A DNA stretch of 64,000 nt from positions 63,315,753 to 63,379,752 of the forward strand of contig CM043959.1 of NCBI GenBank assembly GCA_014529385.2. The letters are read 5' to 3'. How positions within the stretch are numbered: position 1 is the stretch's first letter; every line of letters begins with the position of its first letter. The notes beneath the pieces were generated by a model that was given only the letters and a program-made list of their open reading frames with translations, had not been told where the DNA came from and did not search any database. This document shows positions 46,641-59,038 of this stretch, piece after piece. A program made the position numbers and the translations under genes. This stretch comes from Adiantum capillus-veneris (taxonomy: Eukaryota > Streptophyta > Polypodiopsida > Polypodiales > Pteridaceae).

Positions 46641-47261
46641 TGGGGGTACAATCGTCAGGTGTCTCCACTAGATTCTAGGCCCCGAAGCGAGGAGTGTCGA
46701 CTACAGTGACTCCAGGACGAGAGTAGGTAGTAGTGTGTAGCCATGAATGGCCACCGATAGCCGTGCAATACCTGGCATAGATGGGGATTCCATGGATGGT
46801 GTGGGGGTAGGCAAAGAAGCGGAAGGTACAGAGCCTCATCGGACACGAGGCAGTGTTGAGGCATCAACGACAGCATCCCCACAACAACCACCATCGCCAC
46901 CACTAGAGTGTTAGTGCCTAGACGAGTGTGAAGATTGTCTCGTCAACACCAAAGCTTCGGAGCACGCTAAATGCTCCAAAACAGAGGGAGACGCTAAATG
47001 AGTAGAACGACGTGATGGTGCTCCAGAGCAATGATGATCCTCGTACCAATGCCTTTGCTGGGGTGACAAAGAAAAAAGAAACTCATCATCATCTATACTT
47101 GCATTAAACACACGAATATTTAATCTTAATATTGAATGGAGAAGAAAACATGGACAAGTAGAGAGAGAGAGAGAGAGGGGACTCATAAAGGGGGAGGGAT
47201 TCCTGTGAAGTTCTTGTCAATTTGTCTCCTGTGTGCATTCTATGTATCTTGTAAAAGCACT

Positions 47262-47514
47262 GTGATCCGAGTGCGATGGACACTGAGGCTGCAATCGTGA
47301 AGGAGGTGATCCATCTCTACACATAGATGTTGCTCACCCCTCCACTAGATCTAGTTGATTGGGTGAAAGAGACGCTAAGAAGCAGAAGTAGTGCTTCTTA
47401 GCATCTCTTTCACCTGATCAACTAGGTCTAGTGGAGGGACTAACAACATCCATGAGCAGAGACGGATCATCTCCTTCGGGATTGCAGTCTCAGTCTCCAT
47501 CACACTCGAAGCAC
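47262..47514. repeat. 253-bp hairpin inside the CACTA element (arms ~123 bp, loop 7 nt)
   Basis: The left arm 47262-47384 pairs with 47392-47514. Near the loop gctaagaagca faces tgcttcttagc, then gggtgaaagagacg faces catctctttcacct, then cctccactagatctag faces ctaggtctagtggagg. At the far ends gtgatccgagtgcgatggac faces gtctccatcacactcga. Arm identity is roughly 80% by eye. Confidence 0.88.
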
Positions 47515-47879
47515 AGTTCTCGTTGGCATATCAGACTTTCACGACACACCGAGGAGTGTCCCTGCTTGTGAGAACATACGTGGAGCATATGTACCTGGAG
47601 TGGATGCAATGACCATTAGGCACAATTTAAATTTCTCAAGTATAGCCACGTGAATACAATATATATTATAAAACGGAGAAAAATTGTTCAAATACAATGT
47701 TTATGGCTTTAAGAGGTCTCTCTCTTAGCTCAACATAACTCCCTATATCTATATAGAGCTCTCCATTTAGAAAGATGTCCTCCGTTTCATTTTGTAGATC
47801 CTCTACATGCACCCCATAGAGAGTAGCAGCTTGATGCTTGTCTAGCAGCACCTCAGCAGCTTCTGACTAAGTATCTTCT

Positions 47880-50800
47880 CCAATCTCCTCCATTGATGCC
47901 GCTGTGATTGGCACATGGTAGCCCTCATACGTCCGTGCACTACTAGGGGCTACCTCTATGACGTACCACCACTTTGATGTAGACTTTGTAGAATGAAATA
48001 TCACCTGCTAGAGCCACATAACTTACATGAGAGCTTCCAAGCACATAACTTCTAAAACTTGATAGCTTCCAAGCACATAACTGACTTGTTCACAATGCTC
48101 GGGCAGTACGAAAGTGTCTCTTAGGTCGGTCCATTTTTTTAGATGAATCCACCTCAAGAAAACCAGACTCTCCTTTGTGCACAGTAGCGTTGCAACCCTC
48201 CATGTTTATCTTGAACCATTGCACGTCAAACAAGTCGACAAAAAATCCTCTATGAATCGATCCTCAAAATATCTTGAAGGGTGCCAAAGTAAGTGAGTTC
48301 CGCGACCATAGGATCCGTTGTTGACTAAACTGTTCAAATTTTTCCATGATTACATAATCTTGAGTAAAATGCTTTTTGTCGATTAGTCCACCCTAAAATG
48401 TCGACCTTTATACCATGATATTGTGTATGACTTATACTACAACCAACAAAGATTATGAGTGGCCTTCAAAACATCTAGAAAGTCACTAGTCGTGCATTGC
48501 AAACTTACCTTGGTTATGCAACCCCGAGAGTACTTGCACTCCTCCTCAGTCACTTCTTCACCGCACTATTGTGCAGCGCACTATTGTGCGCTCTTCAATT
48601 GGTTGTGCAACCATCTTAAGATCATGAATGTTGGTAGGCTCTCTAGATCCGCCAGATAATGCATCGGTGGTCGTCTTTCCCATCTCCACTCGATCCGTGC
48701 CCTTTGCTACTCTTTCTTTGCATCCTCGTATTGTGAAATCTACTTTTGCATCACTGGATTGTGAAGCATGCAAAATCGATTGATTTTAGCCTCTAGATAT
48801 TCTGTCATCTTCTTCTCAACACCGAGATTGCACATGAAAATCCCAGATATGCGCTCATTATCTATGGTTTTCCATAGCGTGTCCAGGGCTTTATCAAATC
48901 TATCTAACCACTCTCCAATGTAAACTAGGGACTCTGATACTAGCCAACCTTTTGCCATATTACCCTTTGGACGTGCCTTTTGACGCACATATCCCTTAAG
49001 TGTTTTCATGAAATGTTCTAAAAAGAACATCCATCTGGAATGTACTATGCCAGCTATTTCCACCTCATCAACTATGTGAACAAGAAGATGCACCTAAATG
49101 GTTAGCATGGTAGTAGGAAAGTGTTTCTCAAACATGTACTCTGCAGCGTTTAGTTTGGCGAATGGTATGGAGTCTACATTGATCTCCTTTTGTGAGATCC
49201 ATTGCACCAACTTTGCAAGTTTGTAGATTGTGTTACGAACGTCAGGAGACAAACATCCCTCAATGGCCATCGATAAAATAAACTACAAAACACGTCTACC
49301 AATGATATTAAAGTCCACACACATATTTGTTACAAAATTCCCAATATGATATATTCCACTTCAAACATACCTAACACATTTTATGTCAGTCGTGTGACTT
49401 CAAACTAGTAAGCTTTCCTTCTTTAGTGAAACACGTCCAGAGTGAGTGCATTACGCCAGTGGGTGTCCGCATAGATCAAGTGGTCTCTTTTACTTTGCAT
49501 TCTTGGGCTCTTGTCAAAATCCATGGCACTTTAGGGAGTTTTATCGATCCATCATATGCTGTCTGCGGCTAATATTTCTCCATACGATGCACATTTCTAA
49601 GGTCAAAACTGGCTCCCAAAGTATATTTCTTGCTGGTCAGATGGTCCCATAGCAGATTACCCACATTCTTGAATATGTGAATTGGATCGAACAAGTGATT
49701 GATCATGAGTCATGGCCAAAGGTAACTCGTACCATACAGAGAGTCTCTTCATCCCTGGGGGAAAACCGTCATACATCTCCTTCTGCTCTAACCATGCTTG
49801 TGCAGACATCCTTGGTGTCTCTCTTACCAAAAATCCATTACGTAACACATGATTCTCTGGAAGATACACATGATGACCTTCGTAGATTTCCTTCTTCAAT
49901 GAGGGAGTCCGATGTGCATTCAGTCAAGGTCCACATGTGACACATGCGCTGTATCCGCTTGTTTGAAGCCCTACATGTATACACATGACAATGGACAAGC
50001 TTGAGAAAAGCCAAAATTTACAGTGTTTGAGTTTGAGTGTAAATCACATGAGCATTCTGTTAGTCCAGGATAGTCATGCATGGTCCACATTAGAATGCCT
50101 TTGATCAAAGCATTCTGTTGACCTGTGTATTGGCTCATATCCATCACTTCTATGCCAATCCACAATTGTTGTAGCTCTTCCAGTATTGGACGAAGATACA
50201 CATCCATAGTCTTCACTTTATACCACCCCGCCACAATCAAGCTTAGCCGCAGGTGCCCCTTCCTGGTAGTCAAGCACGGGAGAATGTTGTAGTTGACGAT
50301 GACAATGGATTTATGTTGATCTTTGACCAAATGGATTTATGCCATCCCTAGCCATGCCTAGATGAAAATTTCGAGCTTCCTTATCAAAATACGGCCATGT
50401 TTTGTCTATATGTTTCCAGGATGCACAATCTGCACGAATCCGTAGCACACTATCCGAAGATTTATTCTCCTCATGCCATGATGCTAGGGCGCCCATGGAC
50501 TTACATTCAAATAAATGCTTGATGCAAGGAAGCAGAGGATAATGGTGCAAAACCTTTTGTGGAATTTTTGTTCCATGGAGATCAACTCGATATCTCTCGG
50601 AATCACATTTTGGACACTTGTCCATGTCTATGTATTCCCCTCTGAAAATAATGCAGTCACTAGGACAAGCATGAAGCGGATTGTAATCCATCCCCAAGTT
50701 TCACAAGATCTTTCTTGCTTCCTCTCAGGAATCTGGCATCACATTATCAGCTGGCAGTATGTGCTCTTTTAGCAATTTACATAGCGAAAAAAAATGCGAT

Positions 50801-51506
50801 ACACATGTGTAAGTAATCTATCAGATCATTATACATGTAGAGTTTTTTATTAAAGTAAACACATTGTAATAGATCACATGAAAAGCACTATGATGCTAGT
50901 GTCACTCCGTCCAAACTTTATCTGCACGTTTAGAAGAACCAAGAGCGCCTTCAATCTAGACACACGTGCTCCATCATACAATGATGTATCGGCTTCACTT
51001 TTCATATCATCATAGATAAGACTTTCTGAATCCATGATCATCTGGATCGTTTCATCGATCTCGGGCTCAAACATTGCCTCATTGGGAATGTGTTCTACAT
51101 GATCATCCTCCGAGCTGTCAGAGGCTACATCTTGTGGCCTCATGTATATTGCTTGACCAAAGCGCCTGCGAACACGTCTATTGGGTTGTAAGATTGCTAC
51201 CTGCTGGCCAGTGTCAGAGTTGGTCAAGTTATAATTGGCAACAACTCGATCTATAATAGATGGATCAAATGCGCCAAATTTGCAGACGTGCTACAAAGAA
51301 ACACGTCTTGTCCATCGCATAGCATGCTTGCATTCACTACTACAAGGACATAAGATCGTTGTTGAGAGATAGGTGTTTCTGTTGGACGGCCCCACATCCT
51401 CGTCACCACTCATAATGAAGGTAAGAACCTTATAGCCTGGACATAAATTTAATCTTCTATTGGAATCCTCCATCTTATCTCTCTCTCTCTCTCTCTCTTT
51501 GTTCAC
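47880..51506 (-). pseudogene. TNPD-like transposase (Tnp2, PF02992) of the CACTA element
   Basis: Minus-strand blocks follow in family order. An N-terminal zinc-type segment (ILCPCSSECKH, 51506-51291) comes first, then LYDGARVSRLKALLVLLNVQ (about 50975-50910). Next is the Tnp2 core MGMDYNPLHACPSDCIIFRG ... CPKCDSERYR ... KVLHHYPLLPCIKHLF ... ASWHEEN ... ARDGINPFGQRST (50697-50311), then YNILPCL, VYLRPILEELQQLW and MDMSQYTGQQNALIKGILMW (50290-50070). After it come YEGHHVYLPENH (49899-49860) and the DUF4218 block VHIVDEVEIAGIVHSRWMFF, then LKGYVRQKARPKGNMAKG (49093-48950). Several stops and frame changes separate the blocks, so no full protein is encoded. TNPD is the enzyme that cuts the element ends in the nucleus. 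Confidence 0.88.
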
Positions 51507-51814
51507 ACTGTAAAATACCTCACATTCTCTAGTCTTTATCGGTCAATGCCTATATTTGTGGGCACGAGAAATCTACACACCCATGTGTACATGATAGTGC
51601 ATGTAGTGGACAAAAACCCTTTGCCTCTTCTCTACCTGTAGCAATTCACAGCATCTTAACATCTCTTCACAACAGATCTTTGTTTGAGAGACTACTTAGC
51701 ACATTACATGTTGGCCTCCAATCCGAGTATCATGCCATTGAAAGCTTTCCACTTAAGGTCGCATCCGTAAAGTGGAAGAGAGGGATCACCGTTCGCCTAA
51801 CTCTAAATTTTTTA

Positions 51815-52280
51815 TCGTAATCCAAAATCTAGAATCTATTATATTATAGTCTACATGCACTAAAATATAACCTAAATCTAATCTAATCTTAAATCAAACA
51901 TAGATCTAGATCTAATCTAATCTTAAACTCAAAATAAACCTAAATCTAATCTTATCTTAAATCTAACCTAAACGTAATCCAACTTAAATCTAAATTTAAT
52001 CTAGTTAATCTTAAATCTTGTCTTCATCTTAAATCTCAATCTAATCTAATCTTAGACTCAACATAAACCTAAATCTAATTCAATCTTAAATCCTAAACGT
52101 AAATGTAGTTTAACTTAAATCTAACATAGCTAGCTAATCTTAAATCTTACCCTAATTTTAAATTTAACATAATCTTAATCTAAAGTAAATCTAAATCTAA
52201 CCTAATCTTAAGCTCAACATAAACATAAATCTAAATGTAATCTAACCCAATCTTAAACCTTATTTAAATCTTAACCTAAT
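51815..52280. repeat. AATCTAA/CTTAAAT-rich low-complexity array
   Basis: About 465 bp made almost only of variants of aatctaat, cttaaatc, acctaaatc and aacataaac, with no fixed period. Within the 5' non-coding part of the CACTA element. Related in composition to, but not a match for, the plant telomere unit CCCTAAA. Confidence 0.75.
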
Positions 52281-52385
52281 ATCTCTCTCTTTGTTTTCTC
52301 CCCTTACCTCTCTCTTTCGTCTTCCCCCCCTCTCTCTCTCTTTGGTTTTTATTCTCTCTCTCTTTCTCTGCCTTTCCTTTTCTCT

Positions 52386-52387
52386 TT

Positions 52388-52434
<47 letters not shown>

Positions 52435-52450
52435 ATCTCTCAAAGACACA

Positions 52451-52483
<33 letters not shown>

Positions 52484-52622
52484 AGAGAGGGAGAGAGAGA
52501 GAAAGAGGGGAAGGGAACAAGCGAGAGAGGAGAGGGAAGGAGCATACCTGGCTCTCCTTCCTCTCCTTGTGTATGTGTGTGTGTGTGGGGGGGCGGGGGG
52601 GGGGGGGGGGGGGGGGGGGGGG

Positions 52623-52655
<33 letters not shown>
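52386..52655. repeat. microsatellite cluster with a 37-nt poly-G tract
   Basis: (CT)n 52388-52428, (GT)n 52452-52481, GA-rich 52483-52545, (GT)n 52577-52586, a run of G at 52587-52623 with a single C at 52594, then (GA)n 52627-52652. Inside the CACTA 5' region. Long G runs are prone to sequencing error. Confidence 0.9.
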
Positions 52656-52659
<4 letters not shown>

Positions 52660-52739
52660 CGCGGGTTACCTCTTTTGCTTGAGCAACAAAAACTCAGATC
52701 TAAGATCTAAGTTTCTGGCGCTCTCGGTTTAAATTTTAC

Positions 52740-52905
52740 CCCTGTCTCGACGTCGCTATGGGCGTCACTCTGGGCGTCGTTATAGCCGTTGCTATGCAAC
52801 AAATAGAATAACGACGCCTATAGTGACGCTCATAGCGACGCCGTGGATTTTCACTTTTGAGAGTCGCACTATGAGCGTCGTTAATGTGAAGTACCTCTTG
52901 TAGTC
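52740..52905. repeat. CACTA right terminal and sub-terminal repeats
   Basis: CGTCGCTAT, GGCGTCG, ACGACGCC and AGCGACGCC motifs in both orientations, ending CCTCTTGTAGTC. Mirror of the left end. Confidence 0.85.
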
Positions 52906-54250
52906 TGAGAGAGTGATCAACAAGTTTTTTCTAAAGTTCTAGAATCTGATGTTGATTGCTTCCCAATTCTTCTTTCAGCCTAGCCACTTCTTCACTGGAA
53001 ACTGATACATCCATTATCTGTTCCAACGAATGGAAGATAGTGTTCCATGATGCTTGGATGATTTCCGAGCAACCATTAACTACTGTAGATGAATCAGATT
53101 CAATTGGCTCATAAACCATGACTAGAGCCATATATGGTAATGTTGCAAAATTTGGTTTTTGAAGTACTAATTTTCCTTTGAGAGGGTTATTCTGCAACTG
53201 TAACAACCTATCCTTCTTGACCACTGATAAAGTCAGTTCACTGAAAGGAGATCTGGTGATCAGGATGGCAAGTGCTTTGCACTTTTCTTTGCCAGTATCA
53301 CTTGCCACCTATTCAGTGCTTGTTATCCGTCTAGTTGCTGCTTCTTGCTGGCTTTTTTCAGTGCTGACTACTGCTTGAATCTGATCTTTGGGCATTGGTG
53401 AAGTCTAGCCTTCAGAAGATTTTTCACTAGGTAGGGGCTGGACCTGACTCTCAAGTTTGTTCAGTAGACCAGTACTCTATTCTAACAGAATCATGGGCTT
53501 CTTTGAGCTACTGGACTTCTTCTTTTGCCTAGTGATGGCCAATTGATTACCTGGGTCCGCTTCATCCGAAGATAACTCCACATTTTCAGTTAATGGAATA
53601 GGCCTAGGACTATAAGCCAGCTTTACTCAGGGAAAGGTCTCTAGAGCAGTAGCCTAGTATAAAAACTGTCAGACATACCAAGCTTTGAATAGACTCTATG
53701 ACTTCAGTAGCAGTCTGATGTAAGACGTTGTGAGATTAAATTTGGCATAGATTGATTTTGTCTTTATCATCTACCCTTTTTTCCAGCAGCATTGCAAACA
53801 ATTTCTCAGACACATATGCCGGATTTTTTTTCAAAATGATAACTTCGGCAATAAACATGTAGGCTGAGGGAACATCCAGTGCAGCTACTGGAATCCCTTG
53901 TCCACCAACCTTGCTTTTCTTTCCAGCTACTTCATCTTCCTTAAGAGCCAGACTGATCTGGTCTGCAGATGCTGTGTTGGGCTTTTTCTCGTTGGGCAAT
54001 CTAAAGGCGTAAAAGCAATCAGGTGTCACTATTATTTAATTCCCATTAACAGTGGCACTGACCTGTTTAATAATGGCTGCATCAAAATCAATCTTCGTAG
54101 CTTGTATTACCACATGCAGATCCCATAATTGCAACAATGTATCTGCCTACTCATTAAACACATATCGGTGTATCTTGCTGTATGGAATGAGTGGTAGGGA
54201 GGCCTGAATAGAAGTATGAGTGCCGCAGTCTCATCCATTGTGTCATAAAT
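52906..54250 (-). pseudogene. unrecognised frame split by the CACTA element, upstream part
   Basis: Minus-strand blocks are LIPYSKIHRYVFNE (about 54190-54150), ATKIDFDAAIIKQVSATVNG, VTPDCFYAFRLPNEKKPNTA and VPSAYMFIAEVIILKKNPAY (54029-53736). A Ser/Lys-rich linker follows, then LTLSVVKKDRLLQLQNNPLK and SSEEVARLKEELGSNQHQIL (53308-52931), up to the CACTA border. Most breaks are TAG or TAA codons in an otherwise open frame. The 'VTP..F...RLP' block resembles N-terminal parts of plant hypothetical proteins linked to retroelements, but I cannot name a family. Together with 44638-45169 it would span more than 600 codons. Confidence 0.5.
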
Positions 54251-55094
54251 CTTCTCTATCATTTTCTTGCGACCCATATACTCTAATGACTACGAAGCTG
54301 TAGACAAAGAAGACTTACTTGTGTATCCTAACCTGCAACGAGGTGTATCAGGTAGTGTCAGATAATGACAAATAGAATCTGTCAACAAGCAGGGTTCAGG
54401 TTGGAGTGAAGAGTTCTCAAAGCTTGATGATGGCAAGTGCGTGGCAGCAAGTAGTCATCGCGCATGAGACTTGTGAGGAAGAGTGCCCACATGTCTCATT
54501 GTTATACGTTGTCAAGAAGTGCACAATGCGACTAGGAAAGCGCTGGGTGTGTGACTGTGAGGACTCATAGCAAAATCAAGCAAGGCATAGATGATGTGAA
54601 GCCAAAAACACACTAAAAAATAATAAGACTCCAGCATGAAATCTCCACTTTAAAAAGTAACCAGTACTAACTCAAAACTCTTGTGTGTGTGAAGATTAGG
54701 CTCCCTCCCAATTTCACAGATGTAGTGCTCATTTGACCTGTTAAAATCCCTATAATGACGCTCAATTCCTCATCATGACCATTTCATGGAAGCTTCAGTA
54801 CTTCATTGGAGAAGACCAAGTAGTTATTTGAGGAGGGGAAACCCTAATTGGAGGCCTCACAACCTTAACCATCTAGTGAAAGCAGTAAGGGACTGCACTA
54901 GCACCCTGTAAAGGAATGGCTGTATCTCCTTGCTCATATGCTCAAATAAGCTCGTTCTTGGCTCTAAAATTTCCCACACAGCTAGCAACATCGTTGATGT
55001 GGCATTTTGAGATATTTTTAGGTTATTTTTAACCATTTCTATGTCATTTTTAGCCATTCTTTTGCCCAAAAATGCCCCTTTCTGTCCGTAAAAA
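54251..55094. other. anonymous DNA
   Basis: No gene recognised on either strand. The last ~80 bp (from about 55010) may already belong to the dispersed repeat that continues at 55095. Confidence 0.4.
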
Positions 55095-55530
55095 GCTCAA
55101 ACGACATGGGAGAAATCCCTAAATTTGTGGGAAAATCCCATTGGGTTCAAATTTCATGTTGAACCTCATTTTTCCACTTGGTAAGCACTTTGGACACACC
55201 TTTTATGTCCGCGTACGGAACCTACTATTTTTTGTCGAGATTGCCCGCATTGAGCTTTCTAGGCAAAACGAGCGTGCCACTTTGAAACACTTGAAATTTT
55301 TACATTTCTAAAGCAAAACAGGTATAGATTTATGTGAAAAAGCATGCCATAGTGCCACGTCTAGGGCCTCGCCTACCTGACAAGGTTTGTACACGACTGC
55401 AATTGTGGCATCTATTTTCGTATATATCATACTATGTACATTATAGCATTCGATCCCACATAACAAAAGAATTGAGAGTGAGGTAGATATTTAGTTTTCA
55501 CATTATGCATGTGCCATGGCACGACATCCA
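55095..55530 (+). repeat. dispersed repeat, copy 2 (first copy at 4743-5170)
   Basis: Same order and orientation as copy 1: aatcccattgggttcaaat, catttttccacttggtaagc, gattgcccgcattgagcttt, gtgaaaaagcatgccatag and gtgccatggcacgacat at the end. Here it is not preceded by a copia LTR, so it approximates the pre-insertion state. Confidence 0.75.
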
Positions 55531-55713
55531 CCCCCTCTAAACCTGCACATCCTCCAGCATGTGCCACATATATCTTTTGCAGGCTCATTCCTCATTTAAG
55601 TCAACATACATATCAATCTCATCATCACTTCCAGTAAATTTTAACCCATCATCCTCTTGTTCATCATCCACATCCATACCATTTTCATCAAAGACTTCAT
55701 AGATACTTTTCTA

Positions 55714-55932
55714 TCAATCAAAGGGATCTGTATCACCTCTTCTTGTGAATAACTTGATTCTTTTCCCTGCGATGGGAATATTCATTTTTGTCCCATCTAG
55801 TTCATGCAAGGTGTAAGTTGCAGTCCCATGTACATGTTGAGAGGCGGAAGTGAAAAAAATAGACCCGGTGGCCTCTACACCAAGACTATGCACAATGGAC
55901 TCATCATGGGGAATACACAATAGGGGAACCAC
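55714..55932 (-). pseudogene. short frame resembling the extreme C-terminus of a gypsy polyprotein
   Basis: TYTLHELDGTKMNIPIAGKR and RIKLFTRRGD resemble the 'Y.LAELDG...' tail that follows the GPF module of some gypsy integrases. Nothing else of the element is recognised around it, so this is weak. Confidence 0.3.
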
Positions 55933-57775
55933 CTAGCAAGATATGCGGCTAGGACGCATACATATACACAATGAAGCATGCCATGGAAAACAATTTCAAG
56001 ATCCACGCCCAAATGTGGAATGGGGTGGTCGAAGAATAAGGTGAGAGGAGTGGTGAATGGTCTTGTTACTCGTGCATGTTAGTAAGGAAGATAATGAGGT
56101 AGGGAAAACTTGCGAGTATGCTCACTTATCATACAAGATGTGGCGAATCCGCACACCTCAAGATGGAAGTAGCAAGATGATAGGAATATGAGAGGGAGAG
56201 AAAGTGTCTGTGTATATGGTGGCGAATCCGCACACCTTTACATAAGCAGAAAAAAAAGGCAAGAAACAAGCATATACCATACTCACTATGAGATGTATCC
56301 AAAGCGACACAAAGTATGGAACCAAGATGGAGTGTGTTGATTGCTTGCAAAAGATGAATACAATAGGTAGCGTATGGCAGGAAAATGAGAAGGGGACAAG
56401 ATCCTAGGAGACATAATGGAGATATGGGAGTTGATGGCCAGGAATATCATGAGTGTGTCCACCCTTCTTCTTCTTGAAATTGTGCCTTCAACCCTTAATT
56501 ACAAGTGGTGTGGAGCTATGGTGCTTATCTTTTGTGCATGGTGATGGTGATGATGATGGTGTTGTGATTATGTGATTAGGGTTCATGCTACAAGCATGTA
56601 GCACAAGAGTGTGTATATATAGGTGTGTGTGTGCTCTCATGGACTCCTTATATAGGGAAGGAGGGATGGTTTTAGCAATATTTCTAATTGAGGTGAGTGT
56701 CCCACTCTGGTGACTAGGACAATGGGGTGCATGGCACTGTGGCTCCCATCTTGTCTCCTCATTATTTAAAATACCAGAGTCAATAGAGAGAGAAGAAGAG
56801 AGAATGTGGGTAGGATGTAGAGGATAGGAGATATTTACAATAGTCTAGCTTTGGCTAGACATAAGCTTATTAGGGAGAGAAGAGAGAGGTAAGAAAATTA
56901 TAAGAGAGGTTGTCGAAGGTGGATAATTGTTGATGAGGATGGATCCTCCAAAAATGGTGATAGAATCACTCTAGAATTGCCAAGACCTCATTAAAAGAGC
57001 CTTGTCTCTTGTAATCATGCTTGAAGACTTGTAGAACCATAGCCATTCTAAAGGGAAGAAAACTATGGATGGCCTGTGTCACCATTACATGAGAAAACTG
57101 GGGTCCACTACAAATATCATAGCTCCGCATTCCTAACTCCAAAAATTCTCAAAAAAATTGAGCTAAAAGTTGAGATCACGAGATACATCTTTTATGTTGA
57201 ATGCTCCTTCAGATTCGGGGTTCTTCTCTACTTAAAAAATTCAGCCAAATAATGTATTATTTGTGGCTGCAAAGGTCTTTTGGTGGTCCCCTTTGAGTGG
57301 ACTTCTCTCTTGCCTTCAAGTGCAAGCTCCTTCATGTGTATGAAAACATGACCTAGAGTTTTGAAAAGATTGGCAATCATCTAGATGGAGGTATTATTGA
57401 AATTTGAAAGTGGGGTTGAGGTTTGAAAATGAAAACTAGTGAATAAAATATTTGGTAGGGTGGAATAATATATATACATGAAAAATATATTAGAAAATAC
57501 TAAAATATATAATGTAATTTAGAATATATATATTTAATATTTAAGGTCAAAAGAGAGATCAACAAAGAAAGCTTACTTATTTATGCTACATCGTGATTGA
57601 TTAGCATAAGTCTTATTTATTTAATAAAGGCTAAAACTTTTGTGAAAAAGGGAAGAAAAATCAAAAGTAACTTATATAATAGGAAATATTTTTGGTAAAA
57701 GAGAAAAAAAATATGGGGGGTTCCCATGCATGGAAAAGCATGCCTCATTAGCTCTCTCCCTAAGGCTAGAGGTAT
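55933..57775. other. anonymous DNA, possibly including the 3' LTR of the Tat-like element
   Basis: No gene recognised. A duplicated gtggcgaatccgcacacct occurs at about 56142 and 56220. AT-rich at 57440-57700. The 3' LTR of the minus-strand element at 57776-63962 should lie here, but without the 5' copy its borders cannot be set. Confidence 0.35.
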
Positions 57776-59034
57776 TCATGCCTCTAGCATTGTACTTGAT
57801 TCTTCTTCAATTGAGGTGGAGGAGTCTCCCTCCTCGGGGATTTCCATCATAGGTGCTTGATCAAATCTCATAAAGTACTGCTTTAACCTCCATCCATTGA
57901 CACGTGTTTTGTGGAGCCTACCATTTGCATCCATCAATCGGTAATTGCCATTGGCGTAGCGCTTTCTAATGACAAATGGCCCCTCCCATCTGGGTGAAAA
58001 CTTTTTATCCTTCCTAGTGTCAAACCTGTTATCATACCGTAGGACCAACATGCCTTTCTTGAGACCTTTTTCCCTAAGTCCCTTGTTGAAGGTAAGTCGA
58101 CGTTGCTCTGCCTGTGCTGCATAGTAGTTGATAGCAGCTTCTCTGTCTAGTTAAAGCCTCTCTAGATCAAGAATGTGGTTGTGGAGATGAGCATTAGGAT
58201 GTTCCACCTTCCCAGCTAGCACCCTGAGACTAGCCAATTGTACTTCAATGGGTAAAATGGCTTCCTTACCAAACACCAAGTGATATGGTGTGAACCCAAC
58301 GGATGTGCGAAATGAAGTGTGATAAGCCCAAAGTGCAGTCATAAGATGCTTGTCCCAATCACTGTTGTGATTGTTTACATGTTTAGTGATGATCTTTTAG
58401 ATCATACCATTTACCTTTTCCACCAAACCATTGCATTGTGGGTAGTAGGGAGTTGAGTGTCGTCGTGAGATACCTAACTTCTCCATTAGCTCTCCTACAA
58501 GGTCTCCTCTAAAACCTGGTCCCCTGTCAGAAATTATTTCAAGAGGAGTGCCAAAACGGAAACAAATGTTTTCAAATATGAACTTAGCCACTTCCTTAGC
58601 TGTAATCCGGGTGGTAGCAACTGCTTCAGCCCACCTGGTCATGTAGTCCACACCCATGATGATATAAAATTTACCTGATTGGATCCTTGGCAAAGAACCA
58701 ATAGCATCAATTCCCCATTTCTCAAATGGTCCATATGAGATTATAGGAGTCTGTGGCTCATATGTGAGCCTCCTATCCCCTGCCTTTTGACATTCCTTGC
58801 ATGTTTTACACCAATGATGCACATCCCTATGTAGACTAGGCCATACAAACCCGGCTTGTAGAATCTTTCTACTAGTGATGTCAAGTGCAAAGTATCATCT
58901 GCAAACACCATCATGGCAACTTGAAATGATTTCAGTGATCTCTCTAGAGAGAGGTACACGCCTAAGAATTTGATCCTTACCCTTGTAGTAGAGGTCGTCA
59001 TTGATAAGGCGGTATTTTGTTGCCTTGCGCACAA
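57776..59034 (-). pseudogene. integrase of the Tat-like element
   Basis: The zinc-binding part is CHDGVCR, stop, YFALDITSRKILQAGFVWPS and HHWCKTCKECQKAG. The second His of the HHCC site is lost at the TGA/Tyr position (58900-58895). The catalytic core has KWGIDAIGSLP, IISDRGPGFRG and NGLVEKVNGMI. After TAA/TAG breaks near 58396 and 58150, the C-terminal part has KFSPRWEGPFVIRKRYANGN (GPF module) and ends at 57776 after an acidic tail. No chromodomain. Confidence 0.88.
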
Positions 59035-59038
59035 GCCA

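Larger units (their letters stand above)
45170..52905 (-). mobile_element. CACTA (En/Spm, CMC) DNA transposon, 7736 bp
   Basis: The left end is CACTACAAGAGG at 45170. The right end is its complement, CCTCTTGTAGT plus C for the final G, ending at 52905. Flanking 3-mers are taa and tga, a target duplication with one mismatch. Both ends carry the sub-terminal repeats typical of the superfamily: atagcgatgctcatagcgac and relatives at 45199-45420, cgtcgctatgggcgtcac and relatives at 52750-52880. Transposase genes TNPD-like (47.9-51.5 kb) and TNPA-like (46.1-46.7 kb) lie on the minus strand. Both genes are broken, so this copy is not autonomous. Confidence 0.93.

Noticed and set aside
51815-52280. 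Interstitial telomere
   Set aside because: Motifs are variants of AATCTAA; no consecutive CCCTAAA or TTTAGGG units are seen.
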